Assembly (NCBI RefSeq): GCF_934371575.1
Contig: NZ_CAKRNY010000002.1
Coordinates: forward strand, 76,572 to 140,571
Direction of reading: 5' to 3'
Length of the DNA: 64,000 bases
Origin: an uncultured Blautia sp.
GTDB taxonomy: Bacteria > Bacillota > Clostridia > Lachnospirales > Lachnospiraceae
The notes beneath the pieces were generated by a model that saw nothing but the letters and a program-made list of their open reading frames with translations, made no database searches and was not told the origin of the DNA. Below are positions 52,844 through 61,626 of this stretch, one piece after another. How positions within the stretch are numbered: the stretch's first letter is position 1; the number at the start of each line of letters is the position of its first letter. The position numbers and the translations under genes were made by a program.

Positions 52844-52879
52844 TAATATTTTTGACATATGTCAATTATGTTGTTGACG
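52835..52879. promoter_or_regulatory. Tandem TGTCAA-N8-TTGACA operator array
   Basis: Two inverted repeats with the same 8-base spacing: 52838-52857 (extended to the perfect ATATGTCAA/TTGACATAT, 52835-52860) and 52860-52879 (TGTCAA/TTGACG). Their centres are 22 bases, about two helical turns, apart. The outer half-sites are the -35 boxes of the two divergent promoters, so a bound protein would control both genes together. Confidence 0.7.
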
Positions 52880-52902
52880 CATCTTAAAAAAGCAAGTATA
52901 CT
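52874..52902 (+). promoter_or_regulatory. Promoter of the Crp/Fnr gene
   Basis: TTGACG (52874-52879), a 17-base spacer and TATACT (52897-52902), 24 bases before the ATG at 52927, which has an AAGGAG site. Confidence 0.8.
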
Positions 52903-52926
52903 AGGTTCGTAAAGGAGATAACTGTT

Positions 52927-53586
52927 ATGAGCTTCGAAAATTATTTTCCACTATGGAATGACTTAAATACAGCACAGAAAAAATTAATTTCAGACAATTT
53001 GATTACACGGGATGTAAAAAAAGGAACGATCATTCACAACGGAAACCTGGATTGTACTGGATTATTACTGGTTAAATCCGGGCAGCTTCGAACTTACATA
53101 CTTTCAGATGAAGGACGGGAGATTACACTTTACCGTTTGTTCGATATGGATATGTGTCTTTTATCCGCCTCATGTATCATGCAGTCCATTCAATTTGAAG
53201 TAACCATTGAAGCAGAAAAAGATACTGATCTTTGGATCATCCCTGCTGAAATCTATAAGGACATCATGAAGGAATCGGCTCCCGTCGCAAACTATACCAA
53301 TGAGTTAATGGCTACCCGTTTTTCTGATGTCATGTGGCTGATTGAACAGATCATGTGGAAGAGTTTGGATAAGCGTGTTGCTTCATTTCTTTTAGAAGAG
53401 ACCTCTATCGAAGGAACAAATGAACTGAAAATCACTCACGAAACTATCGCAAACCATCTTGGTTCTCACAGGGAAGTTATCACTCGAATGCTTCGATACT
53501 TTCAAGGCGAGGGTCTCGTCAAACTCTCCCGCGGCAAAATCGCAATCCTTGATCCAAAAAGACTGGAAACACTCCAAAGATCATAA
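52927..53586 (+). CDS. Crp/Fnr family transcriptional regulator
   Basis: A 219-residue regulator: cyclic-nucleotide-binding-like beta barrel (about 20-110), long dimer helix (about 115-145, 'IEQIMWKSLDKRVASFLLEE') and C-terminal winged helix ('ITHETIANHLGSHREVITRM'). The recognition helix has R-E-V-I-T-R, the same Arg-Glu-x3-Arg pattern that contacts TGTGA in E. coli Crp. Two Cys in 'MDMCLLSASCIMQ' could sense redox state. The nearby trxA promoters both carry TGTGA-N5-TCACA palindromes at an activator position, so they are likely targets. No Fe-S cluster Cys set of Fnr is present at the N-terminus. Confidence 0.9.
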   Translation: MSFENYFPLWNDLNTAQKKLISDNLITRDVKKGTIIHNGNLDCTGLLLVKSGQLRTYILSDEGREITLYRLFDMDMCLLSASCIMQSIQFEVTIEAEKDTDLWIIPAEIYKDIMKESAPVANYTNELMATRFSDVMWLIEQIMWKSLDKRVASFLLEETSIEGTNELKITHETIANHLGSHREVITRMLRYFQGEGLVKLSRGKIAILDPKRLETLQRS

Positions 53587-53613
53587 AACTGTTTTTCTGT
53601 AACATATAAAGAA

Positions 53614-53669
53614 GAATCCTCCATTTATCAGAATTATGAAAGTCATTCTAATAAATGGGGGATCTTTTT
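53614..53669. terminator. Terminator between Crp/Fnr and CoA-disulfide reductase genes
   Basis: ATCC-CCATTTAT-AGAAT pairs with ATTCT-ATAAATGG-GGAT around a short loop, followed by CTTTTTAT on the plus strand. It lies between convergent genes and probably serves both. Confidence 0.85.
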
Positions 53670-53706
53670 ATACTACGAGAAAGTTATAAAAATATTTTGT
53701 TTATTT

Positions 53707-55398
53707 CTAATAATCCATACCACATGCATATGACCTTTCAATCAGCGCACGGTCATTAACCACAGCGTCATAGAAGCGGAATCCACCGGAAAAGTTGTAT
53801 GTTTCATAACCGTTTCCTTCCAGAATACGGCTGGCAATATAACTGCGCAAACCACTCTGGCATATCAGATACACAGGCTTTCCTTTCTCAATTTCATTGA
53901 TTCGTTCTCGCAGTTCATCTACAGGAATATTTTTGAATCCATCCATATGCTCCCTGTTAAATTCATCTACAGTTCTCACATCCAGCAATACAACACTTTT
54001 ATCTTTTGAAATCTTATCCATATCTTCCAGATGCCATTGTTTTAAGGTACCTTTTGCTATATTGTCTATCATGAATCCGGCCATGTTTACAGGATCCTTG
54101 GCAGAAGAATAAGGCGGTGCATATGCCAGATCCAAATCCTTCAGCTGGGTTGCCTTCAGCCCTGCATGAATTGCTGTTGCCAGCACATCAATACGTTTAT
54201 CAACTCCTTCATATCCAATAATCTGAGCACCAAGCAAACGATAAGTTTCTTTTTCAAAAACCACCTTCATAGTCATCACTTTTCCGCCAGGATAGTAACC
54301 GGCATGACTCATAGGAGAAAGAATTACTGTATCTATATCTAATCCTGACTTCTTGGCATTGGTTTCATTGATACCTGTAGTGGCTGCTGTCATATCAAAC
54401 ACTTTGATAACGGAGCTTCCCTGACTTCCCAGGTAACGGCTATCACCGCCACAAATATTATCAGCAATGATTCTGCCCTGTTTATTAGCAGGTCCGGCTA
54501 AAGAAATCAACGCAGCATCACCAGTAACATAATGTTTTATCTGGACTGCATCACCTGCAGCATAAATATCCGGTACAGAGGTTTCCATTCTGTCATTCAC
54601 TACGATACTTCCTTTGATGCCAAGTTCCAGACCAGCTTCTTTTGCTAAAGCTGTGTCTGGTGTAACTCCGATTGCCAGCACCACCATATCAGCCTGAAGA
54701 GATGGATTATCTTTCAATAGAACCTCCACTCCATTGTCTTTTTCTTTAAATCCTTCTACTGTATAGCCCAATACCAGTTTTATTCCATGCTTTCTCATTT
54801 CATTATGGATCATGGATGCCATATCCGGGTCAAAAGGATTCATCAGCTGCTTAGGCCGCTGGACGATCGTAACATCCATGCCAAGCTCCCTCAAATTTTC
54901 TGCCAGTTCCAGACCAATAAATCCACCACCTGCCAATACAGCCGATTTTGGATGATTCTTATTTATATATTCCTTTATCCGAAAAGTATCTTCTACAGTA
55001 CGAAGTGTAAAAAGTTTATCAATATCTACTCCAGGAAGTCTCGGCTGTGTTGGCTTTGCACCTGGAGAAAGGATCAGCTTATCATAGTTTTCTTCAAATA
55101 TCTCACCATTCTCCAAATTTTTCACTGAAACAGTTTTACGATCCGGATGTATGGAGATAACTTCATGATGAATTTTCATATTAATGCGGAAGCGTTTAAA
55201 AAAGCTCTCTGGTGTCTGTAATGTAAGTTCTTCCGGATCTGTGATCACGTCTCCAATATAATATGGAAGCCCACAATTCGCATAGGATATGTATCCGGAT
55301 CTTTCAAACACAGTAATTTCTGCATGTTCATCCAATCTTCGTATTCTTGCTGCAGCTGTAGCTCCTCCGGCTACACCGCCTACGATTATTACCTTCAT
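53707..55398 (-). CDS. CoA-disulfide-reductase-like FAD enzyme with rhodanese domain
   Basis: A 563-residue pyridine-nucleotide disulfide reductase of the CoADR-rhodanese type. The FAD site is 'IIVGGVAGGATAAARIRRLD'. The single redox Cys is in 'SYANCGLPYYIGD' (Cys43, the position used in CoA-disulfide reductase and NADH peroxidase). The NAD site is 'SAVLAGGGFIGLELAENLRE'. The C-terminal rhodanese domain (about 465-550) has its active Cys in 'VYLICQSGLRSYIAS'. It is co-transcribed behind trxA, 22 bases downstream. It would reduce CoA- or protein persulfides and polysulfide with NADH. Confidence 0.92.
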   Translation of the reverse strand: MKVIIVGGVAGGATAAARIRRLDEHAEITVFERSGYISYANCGLPYYIGDVITDPEELTLQTPESFFKRFRINMKIHHEVISIHPDRKTVSVKNLENGEIFEENYDKLILSPGAKPTQPRLPGVDIDKLFTLRTVEDTFRIKEYINKNHPKSAVLAGGGFIGLELAENLRELGMDVTIVQRPKQLMNPFDPDMASMIHNEMRKHGIKLVLGYTVEGFKEKDNGVEVLLKDNPSLQADMVVLAIGVTPDTALAKEAGLELGIKGSIVVNDRMETSVPDIYAAGDAVQIKHYVTGDAALISLAGPANKQGRIIADNICGGDSRYLGSQGSSVIKVFDMTAATTGINETNAKKSGLDIDTVILSPMSHAGYYPGGKVMTMKVVFEKETYRLLGAQIIGYEGVDKRIDVLATAIHAGLKATQLKDLDLAYAPPYSSAKDPVNMAGFMIDNIAKGTLKQWHLEDMDKISKDKSVVLLDVRTVDEFNREHMDGFKNIPVDELRERINEIEKGKPVYLICQSGLRSYIASRILEGNGYETYNFSGGFRFYDAVVNDRALIERSYACGMDY

Positions 55399-55420
55399 CT
55401 TATTTTTCCACCTTTCCTCA

Positions 55421-55726
55421 TTAAAGCATTTCTAAAATCACTTTCTTAGGTCTCGCCCCTGAAACCTGTTGTACAATCTTCCCATTCTTCATAACTACCA
55501 AAGTTGGGATACTCATAATACTAAATTTACTTGCCAGTTCAGGCTGCTCATCCACGTTGATCTTTCCAACTTTGATATCAGGGCGTTCACCTGCAATCTC
55601 CTCTATGATAGGTGCCACCATACGACAAGGAGCACACCAAGGAGCCCAAAAGTCTAAAAGAACGGTTTTCTCGGAATCCATTATTTCATTCTGAAAATTA
55701 TTTTTATTGATATTAATAGCAGACAT
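55421..55726 (-). CDS. trxA: Thioredoxin, second copy
   Basis: A 101-residue thioredoxin with active site 'WAPWCAPCRMVAPI' and cis-Pro in 'IMSIPTLVVM'. It is a paralogue of the copy at 41408 (shared 'KVGKINVDEQPELA' and most of the core). It heads an operon with the CoADR-rhodanese gene, suggesting a job in persulfide or thiol repair. Its promoter has the TGTGA-N5-TCACA palindrome. A ribosome site AAGGAGG precedes the ATG. Confidence 0.93.
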   Translation of the reverse strand: MSAININKNNFQNEIMDSEKTVLLDFWAPWCAPCRMVAPIIEEIAGERPDIKVGKINVDEQPELASKFSIMSIPTLVVMKNGKIVQQVSGARPKKVILEML

Positions 55727-55761
55727 TTTACAGTCCTCCTTGTTTTTTCTTTTATGACTTT

Positions 55762-55803
55762 ATTATAATCTGAAATTCATTTGTTTTCTGTGATATCATC
55801 ACA
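55762..55803 (-). promoter_or_regulatory. trxA/CoADR promoter with Crp/Fnr-type operator
   Basis: On the minus strand TGTGATGATATCACA (55789-55803) is centred 29 bases above TATAAT (55762-55767), the same distance as at the first trxA. There is no good -35. This matches class II activation by a Crp-family protein. Confidence 0.75.
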
Positions 55804-56399
55804 TTATTATCATGATTAATTTTTTAAGAATTTATTATTAAAACAGAATAGATGAATGATGTATCTTATTCATTCAGAGATTTTTGACACGTTTGTTAAT
55901 TGATATCCGAATATTTGGATTTATAATGCTTGCCGAACCTTTCTTTGATATCTATTTTCTAAATGCAGGCAACAAAAAAACAGTCTGCCTTGACGAAAAT
56001 CACTTCAATCAAAACAAACTGTTCTTCATATTTACTCGAACTCTTGGGCGGAGAGATTTATCTGGCTGTTTCTCGGTACACATTTGTGCGTTTTATTCTT
56101 CATATTTATCTTATTTTGCATTTTTGTGTACCTCGTCTAAAATTTTTAGAGCCAAAATGGAGCCAGACGAAACTATTTTTATTTTTTAATTTCTTTAATA
56201 TTGGTAGCGTATCCGGCTATGCAGACATAAACTTCACATCACGCTTTAACATTCCCAACACTTTCTACTCAATTATCTTTGCCATATGTTCACTGGTCAA
56301 CATCAAATGATTTCCGGCAATCGTATGTTCACGTTCTATGAAAATAAAACAATCTCTTCCTTATAAAACTCCTATTATCATCTAATAAATCGTAAAATA
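55804..56399. other. Gene-free AT-rich interval
   Basis: About 600 bases between the trxA operon and the AT-rich two-gene unit. Two overlapping plus-strand frames (55884-56189, 55963-56310) lack ribosome sites and recognisable motifs, and minus-strand frames are broken by many stops. It may be decayed coding DNA and could contain the left end of the mobile element, but no att repeat could be defined. Confidence 0.4.
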
Positions 56400-57356
56400 C
56401 TATTGTTTCAATTCTTCGGCTTTTTCAAATAGTCCTCGATCATCAGCTGGATATACTATTCCCGAAATTGTAGTTTTTTCATTATCTTTTCCAAAACGCA
56501 CTTCTTTTTTATGAGCCATAAAAAATACATGTTCATCCTCTAATTGTATTTTATACAACCATCCCTCTCCCAGAAAAGAATAAATATTATTTCTATAAGT
56601 AAAAGTCACTTCGTGCAGTGGTGATCCATATAAGCCCGCATCCGTAAGCAGTTCATCTTCACGCACTTCATTTATCATCCCCCAAAAACCATAAAAAATG
56701 CCCTTTTTGACTGCCTCCATTATAAGATACATTTTTTCATACAATATTTTTTCTTCTTCTGATACATCTTTTGCTTCTGACATTGCTATAATAGCTTTTT
56801 CAGAAAATGGCAACAACTTTTTTTCTTCTCTTTCAGTCAAGTATTTCTGTGTTGCAACGTTATTAAGTAAGTCAGAGTGCTTTTGAAAAAATATAGCAAA
56901 TGCTCTCATTAATAATGTTCTTTCTACTGCTATTTGAACATCCGAAATAGCATTCCTAATTTTATATTTCCAAGAATGTGGTATTATCTCTTCATACTCA
57001 CCACCAGAAATACTAACTGCCACAAGTTGCTCAAATATATTACCAAAAGATTTGGCTGTTAATGCTAATTCTTTTATCTTTGTATCAGAAGATATCAATT
57101 CGGCTGTTGGTATAAACATTTTTCTATGTTCTATTGAATCATCTGTAAGCACGTTTAAAAATGTTTTATAGGCCATATCCCACGAATAGAAATAATATTG
57201 TGACGTTTTTTTCTCTGCAAATTGTTCATACTGGTGAAAAGCATCATTACCTTTATATTTTTCTTCAATACTCGCTTCTAATTGAAATAAATTTTTCCCT
57301 TCCTCGGTTTTACGAAGGAGTTTCCCTAATCTTATTGAATAATCTAGTACATTCAT
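56400..57356 (-). CDS. Hypothetical protein partnered with the HEPN gene
   Basis: A 318-residue cytoplasmic protein that I do not recognise. It is mostly helical in pattern ('KIRNAISDVQIAVERTLLMR', 'EEKILYEKMYLIMEAVKKG'), with a beta-rich last 80 residues ('EVTFTYRNNIYSFLGEGW'). No signal peptide or membrane helix. GAGGAG for its ATG is supplied by the end of the upstream HEPN gene seven bases away, so the two are one operon. Very AT-rich codon use like its partner and unlike the flanking chromosomal genes. It might be a regulator, antitoxin-like or sensor partner of the HEPN protein; that is a guess from pairing alone. Confidence 0.75.
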   Translation of the reverse strand: MNVLDYSIRLGKLLRKTEEGKNLFQLEASIEEKYKGNDAFHQYEQFAEKKTSQYYFYSWDMAYKTFLNVLTDDSIEHRKMFIPTAELISSDTKIKELALTAKSFGNIFEQLVAVSISGGEYEEIIPHSWKYKIRNAISDVQIAVERTLLMRAFAIFFQKHSDLLNNVATQKYLTEREEKKLLPFSEKAIIAMSEAKDVSEEEKILYEKMYLIMEAVKKGIFYGFWGMINEVREDELLTDAGLYGSPLHEVTFTYRNNIYSFLGEGWLYKIQLEDEHVFFMAHKKEVRFGKDNEKTTISGIVYPADDRGLFEKAEELKQ

Positions 57357-57363
57357 TATTAAC

Positions 57364-59145
57364 TTACTCCTCTCTCAATTCATTCATAAGTTTATACATC
57401 AAAATTCGTGAAGTAACTCCACAGAGTTTCTTTATCTGTAATGTTGAAATACTAGCCATATTTAATCCATGAATTAATTCATTTCTTATTTTTCTAGCCA
57501 TAGTAAGAAGTTCTTTTTCGTCTACAGATATTGGTATATTTAGTCTATTAACAAGAATATCTAATTTTGTTCCAAAACTTACCTCAGTCAGTTTACTTTG
57601 TATCATTTTTTTTATACTCTCATTGAGTGCCACAATATTGCTTTCCGAAAAACCTTCTATATCCTTTAATTCTATCTTTTCAATTATGCTATTGATGAGT
57701 GTTTTTCTTTCTCTTTTTGTAAAATTACTCCTCCCAGATTGACTTGCATATTCATCAAGAATATTCTTCCCCTTTTCACCATTCACAATAAACTCTAACG
57801 CCATCGAACAATATATCACTCTATCATATTTGTCTTCTGTATTCCAGGCTTGTACAATCCATTTTAATGCATACTGCAAGCGAAGAACCTTCTTGTTCTC
57901 AGTTTGTAATTTATGAAAGAACCTTTCAATCCAATCATACTCAAACAAATATTCCGCATTTTCATCTAACTTTATTGCTACCGGTATCTTCATATTTTCA
58001 TCTGTCAAAGTTATTGATTCTCCTAGAATACAATTTTCAATATAGAATACTGACCCTAGACTAATTTGTGGATAATGACTCCGTACATCCCAAACATTAT
58101 TATTTAATTCTACAGTTCCAAACCAATCCGCATACATATCATTTTTTATCATAAATGACAAAAACTCTGCCGCCGCAATTAATAATTTTTTCCCTGAAGA
58201 AAAAGCATTATATAGTGAATCCGATTTTATATTAACCCAGGCAAATGTAGTACTTTCTTCCGTCAAATCAGAAATTGAATCTATAAATTTCTCTGATACA
58301 TCAATCTGATTTCCAACTCTAACACTTCCAATAACGCAATCCTCAATATCTATATCTATATTTTTTAGTACTCCCACAATAATATAATTATGTATAGGTT
58401 TGTCATCCGAGTTTGGATAAACCACCCCGTTCACATCACTGTCTGCATGATTTACAACGAAATCCATCACAGAAAATGGATTACTTATATTTTCAAAAGA
58501 TGCTCCTTTAGATTGAGTTGATTGCATAATCTCTATTGGATATGGATGAATATATAACAAATATTCCGCATCAACTTTCTCGATTCTAACAACATTCCCC
58601 CGATACTTTAAGTCATATTCCGATAAAGAAATCATTAAATCCAAATCGTCGTATAATGCTTGCATTGACAAGCTATCTGCCATCTCTTTTTCAGAAACAG
58701 AGACTAGTAAGGAATCCCCTTGTTTATTACATAAAAAACTAAACCATGAAATAATGTAATCTTTACCATTTAACGATATTTTTGACGGAATCTGTTTTAA
58801 ATTACTTTGTGTAACTATTTTTTGAATAATAGCTTCATATTTGCCTGTATAACAATCTGCTTTATAATCAAGAATTTTTATAGTATCATTATTAAACAAT
58901 CTTTTCTTATGAAGTCTTAAATTTTCATGATATAATTCACTTTGTTCAGACGTCAACGGCAAAATTGTATTCGTTTCAATATCTACGCCACAAACAAGGT
59001 TTTCGCCATTTTTCGCTGAAAACCTTAATACTGTATACAGTCTCTCAGATGTTCCCAAAATCATGATTTCATCTAATACATATTGCTTTTCATAGAAAAC
59101 TGCACCACTTCCCAATTTAAAAATATCCTGTATTGTTTTATCCAT
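57364..59145 (-). CDS. Large protein with C-terminal ApeA-like HEPN domain
   Basis: A 593-residue protein. The N-terminal 350 residues are beta-rich and not recognised. The C-terminal 180 residues resemble the ApeA-type HEPN domain: 'YCSMALEFIVNGEKGK' near the start of the bundle and 'ARKIRNELIHGLNMA' near the end, giving the R-x4-H ribonuclease motif (Arg-Asn-x3-His). HEPN proteins of this group cut RNA in abortive-infection phage defence. The ATG at 59145 (GGGAGG ahead) is chosen over a TTG at 59178. It is first in an operon with the 318-residue protein, beside a mobilizable element. The antiphage role is inference; the HEPN call rests on motif and pattern. Confidence 0.7.
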   Translation of the reverse strand: MDKTIQDIFKLGSGAVFYEKQYVLDEIMILGTSERLYTVLRFSAKNGENLVCGVDIETNTILPLTSEQSELYHENLRLHKKRLFNNDTIKILDYKADCYTGKYEAIIQKIVTQSNLKQIPSKISLNGKDYIISWFSFLCNKQGDSLLVSVSEKEMADSLSMQALYDDLDLMISLSEYDLKYRGNVVRIEKVDAEYLLYIHPYPIEIMQSTQSKGASFENISNPFSVMDFVVNHADSDVNGVVYPNSDDKPIHNYIIVGVLKNIDIDIEDCVIGSVRVGNQIDVSEKFIDSISDLTEESTTFAWVNIKSDSLYNAFSSGKKLLIAAAEFLSFMIKNDMYADWFGTVELNNNVWDVRSHYPQISLGSVFYIENCILGESITLTDENMKIPVAIKLDENAEYLFEYDWIERFFHKLQTENKKVLRLQYALKWIVQAWNTEDKYDRVIYCSMALEFIVNGEKGKNILDEYASQSGRSNFTKRERKTLINSIIEKIELKDIEGFSESNIVALNESIKKMIQSKLTEVSFGTKLDILVNRLNIPISVDEKELLTMARKIRNELIHGLNMASISTLQIKKLCGVTSRILMYKLMNELREE

Positions 59146-59218
59146 AATCTTAAGACCTCCCTTCAAGTCTTTCAACACAAAAAATGTAATTTTCGTGTAT
59201 TGTATTTTCCATGCCCTT

Positions 59219-59227
59219 ATTATATCA
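59219..59227 (-). promoter_or_regulatory. Extended -10 promoter of the HEPN operon
   Basis: TGATATAAT on the minus strand (TGn-TATAAT form), about 75 bases before the ATG at 59145. The -35 region is poor. A small inverted repeat GTCT/AGAC lies just upstream near 59250. Confidence 0.5.
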
Positions 59228-59366
59228 TTTTTAAAGCCAAAAGCAGTCTAAATCAGACCTCCCTAAAAATAATTTTATATCCAAATCTCATTTTTCAACA
59301 TCACTTCTTTCACATAATTTCTTTCTTCTTTACCTCGCACCCTATCTTTTTCAATTCTATATATAT

Positions 59367-59717
59367 CTAACTCTCATACCAAAAAAACTCCCTAGCCATC
59401 ATCTCCGCCGTAGCCCGGTTATACCCCTTCTTCAGATACCCTTGCACAATCGTCCCAAACATTCCCTTAACCATATCATCCTCAATATCACAATATGCCT
59501 GCATCTCCCCAGACAAAGCCATTGCCGCATACTCTATTGGCTTGTTATCCAACAACCTATGCAGCTTCGCCAGTGACTGCTCTGTTATCCTCAGAGCAGC
59601 CTCCACTTCTTCGCACTTTATCCGCAACATATTTCCATCTGTAAACCACACCTCAACATAGCCGTTATCCATGTTATAAGCACATTCTACGATATTATCC
59701 ATTCGATTATCTTTCAT
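59367..59717 (-). CDS. DUF6061-like protein of mobilizable elements
   Basis: A 116-residue protein whose N-terminal part ('ECAYNMDNGYVEVWFTDGNM', then 'PIEYAAMALSGEMQAY') matches the small DUF6061 proteins found beside relaxase genes in Firmicutes mobile elements; the match is from memory of the motif. The C-terminal 'YNRATAEMMAREFFWYES' is helical. It is 21 bases downstream of the relaxase gene in the same operon. Its leader (GGATGGATTGAT..ATG) resembles that of the 77-residue protein at 61627. Function unknown. Confidence 0.65.
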   Translation of the reverse strand: MKDNRMDNIVECAYNMDNGYVEVWFTDGNMLRIKCEEVEAALRITEQSLAKLHRLLDNKPIEYAAMALSGEMQAYCDIEDDMVKGMFGTIVQGYLKKGYNRATAEMMAREFFWYES

Positions 59718-59738
59718 ATCATCAATCCATCCTTCCCA

Positions 59739-61358
59739 TTATCTTGTTCCATAAGACCTGTCATACCGCCTTATCTGCTGTTCTGTACGCTCCTGTTCCT
59801 TTACCTTACAAATAATCACATTAATCTGCTCTGCACCAGCATATCTCTTCACACGCTCCAGATCATCAGCCTTTTCCTGCAACAGCTCTGTCCTATCAAT
59901 CATATCCTTAATCTTGCCCTTGTAAAATTCCACATCATCTGACAATCTCTTCTTTTCCTTCCGCAGCTGTATTACTTCCTCTTTCAACCTTACGCACTGG
60001 ATTGTCAGATTCTTTATCAACAACTTCAACTTATTCACAAATGGCATCACTACTTTATCCCGAAATGACTTAGCACTTGCAAATACTCCCGGTTCCGGCA
60101 ACTGCCATTCCGGTGCTTCATCATACTTTCTCACATCACGCTGTAATAGCTGCTCTGACTGCACCATCTGCTCTATATTGTTCTTAAGCTCATTCTGTTG
60201 CTTTTCAAGCTGAACATTATCCTGTTGCAAATCATTGTATTTCTGCCTTAATGCCTGATTATCCGATTGCAACACATCATTCCTTTGCTCCAGAGTGTGA
60301 TTGTCAGCAGATAACTGATCATTCACATTCTTCAATTTACTATTCGTATATTGTAAATCTTCATGCCTTTGTTCCAGTTCTTCATTATCTGTCTGCAACT
60401 GTAACTGTTTCTGCTTCAAATCATGATTTTCCATGCGAAGTCTGTCCTTGCGACTCTCAAGCCTTGCATTTTCCATCCTCAACTCTTGATTACTTGCAAG
60501 CAATACTTCCTTCTCCTGTTGTACCACAGCCCCTTCTTCTTTTGCCCTTTGCGTAGCCTCTTCTGCCAGTTCTTTTTCAGCAGTAACATTCTGTAATTCC
60601 TGTTTCTTCACAGAAACCTCTTCCCCGAGCTGTGCAACCACCGAAGATATTTCCTGCTTCTGGCTATCCAACTCTGCCACTTCCCTTGCCCGCTCTTTCT
60701 TTTCAAATTCAAGCACCGACAAATGCTTCTCATGTGTACCCTTTTGAATCCATTCCACACCATATCGTTCCATGACTGTAGCAAGTTCCTGCTTCTCTGA
60801 TGCAATCCACTGATTTAATTCGGTAGCACCTCTGGTGCCACCAGTGAAGCCTTCTTCCGCCAATGCAGATTTTAATGATACCCTTGTATCAAGACCTCGC
60901 TTACTACCTGTAATATATGGTACAAAATCAATGTGCAGATGCGGTGTTTCTTCATCCATATGCAAATGTGCCGAGAATACATACAAATTCGGATTTCTAT
61001 CTTGGAACTCATCCATAAATTCCGTTAAAATCCTTTTTGCCAACAATCCATCTTCACTTCTGGCATTCATATCATCTTTATTTCCAATCTGAAATATCAC
61101 TTCATGAAATAACTTTTCCTGCTTACCCCTCCTGATTTTTTCATAATAATTATCAATCATGCGATCTTTTCGTTTCTGTTTTGCATTATATCGTTCCAGT
61201 GCTTCATCAAACAACTTATGATAAACCTGCTTAATATCTTCTTGGCAAAATTCCATATTATCAGCACTTCTGTTTTTATCTACATTCTTAGCTGTAAATG
61301 CTCTGGTATTATGGTTCACAGAACCTTTTCCGATCATTGCACTTATCGTTCTCTCCAT
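59739..61358 (-). CDS. MobV-family relaxase
   Basis: A 539-residue Pre/Mob relaxase that nicks oriT and leads single-strand DNA transfer when a conjugative machine is supplied by another element. N-terminal: 'HNTRAFTAKNVDKNRS' (motif I with N-x-R). The metal-binding three-His motif lies in 'SAHLHMDEETPHLHIDFVP' (about 130-148). Residues about 225-400 form a very long Gln/Glu/Leu coiled coil, usual in this family. The ATG at 61358 is used; the frame also allows a TTG six bases up. It is linked to DUF6061 downstream and small mobile-element genes upstream. Confidence 0.92.
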   Translation of the reverse strand: MERTISAMIGKGSVNHNTRAFTAKNVDKNRSADNMEFCQEDIKQVYHKLFDEALERYNAKQKRKDRMIDNYYEKIRRGKQEKLFHEVIFQIGNKDDMNARSEDGLLAKRILTEFMDEFQDRNPNLYVFSAHLHMDEETPHLHIDFVPYITGSKRGLDTRVSLKSALAEEGFTGGTRGATELNQWIASEKQELATVMERYGVEWIQKGTHEKHLSVLEFEKKERAREVAELDSQKQEISSVVAQLGEEVSVKKQELQNVTAEKELAEEATQRAKEEGAVVQQEKEVLLASNQELRMENARLESRKDRLRMENHDLKQKQLQLQTDNEELEQRHEDLQYTNSKLKNVNDQLSADNHTLEQRNDVLQSDNQALRQKYNDLQQDNVQLEKQQNELKNNIEQMVQSEQLLQRDVRKYDEAPEWQLPEPGVFASAKSFRDKVVMPFVNKLKLLIKNLTIQCVRLKEEVIQLRKEKKRLSDDVEFYKGKIKDMIDRTELLQEKADDLERVKRYAGAEQINVIICKVKEQERTEQQIRRYDRSYGTR

Positions 61359-61393
61359 AGGCAATCTTCCCCTTTCTTTTATCTGTCATATTA

Positions 61394-61540
61394 GCGCCGG
61401 ATACGGCGCAGGCTTTGTTACTTTCGTCGAAAGTAACGCAAAAGCACTTTTGACAGCTACGCCATCAAAAATGCAACCTGACAAGTCAGGTTTTGCGCCC
61501 TGCCGGGAGCTTTTCTGCCTGCGGCAGTCAGTGTACACAA
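61394..61540. other. Inverted-repeat ladder upstream of the relaxase (candidate oriT)
   Basis: Four short perfect inverted repeats follow one another: GCGCCG/CGGCGC (61394-61409), GTTACTTTCG/CGAAAGTAAC with a one-base loop (61417-61437), AACCTGAC/GTCAGGTT (61475-61492) and CTGCC/GGCAG (61515-61527). GTGTACAC lies just beyond. The stretch is more GC-rich than the flanks. MobV relaxases usually act on an oriT with hairpins directly upstream of their gene, so this is the likely origin of transfer. The nick site is not identified. Confidence 0.5.
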
Positions 61541-61626
61541 GCCTCCACTGTGTCAAGCACACCACATTTTCCTTATCGATTCTAACGGAAGCGTGACACG
61601 CAGCCGTTATATATGTTTAAGAAAAA

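Noticed and set aside
55884..56310. Two overlapping plus-strand frames of 101 and 115 residues
   Set aside because: No ribosome site, no motif, and composition of non-coding AT-rich DNA.
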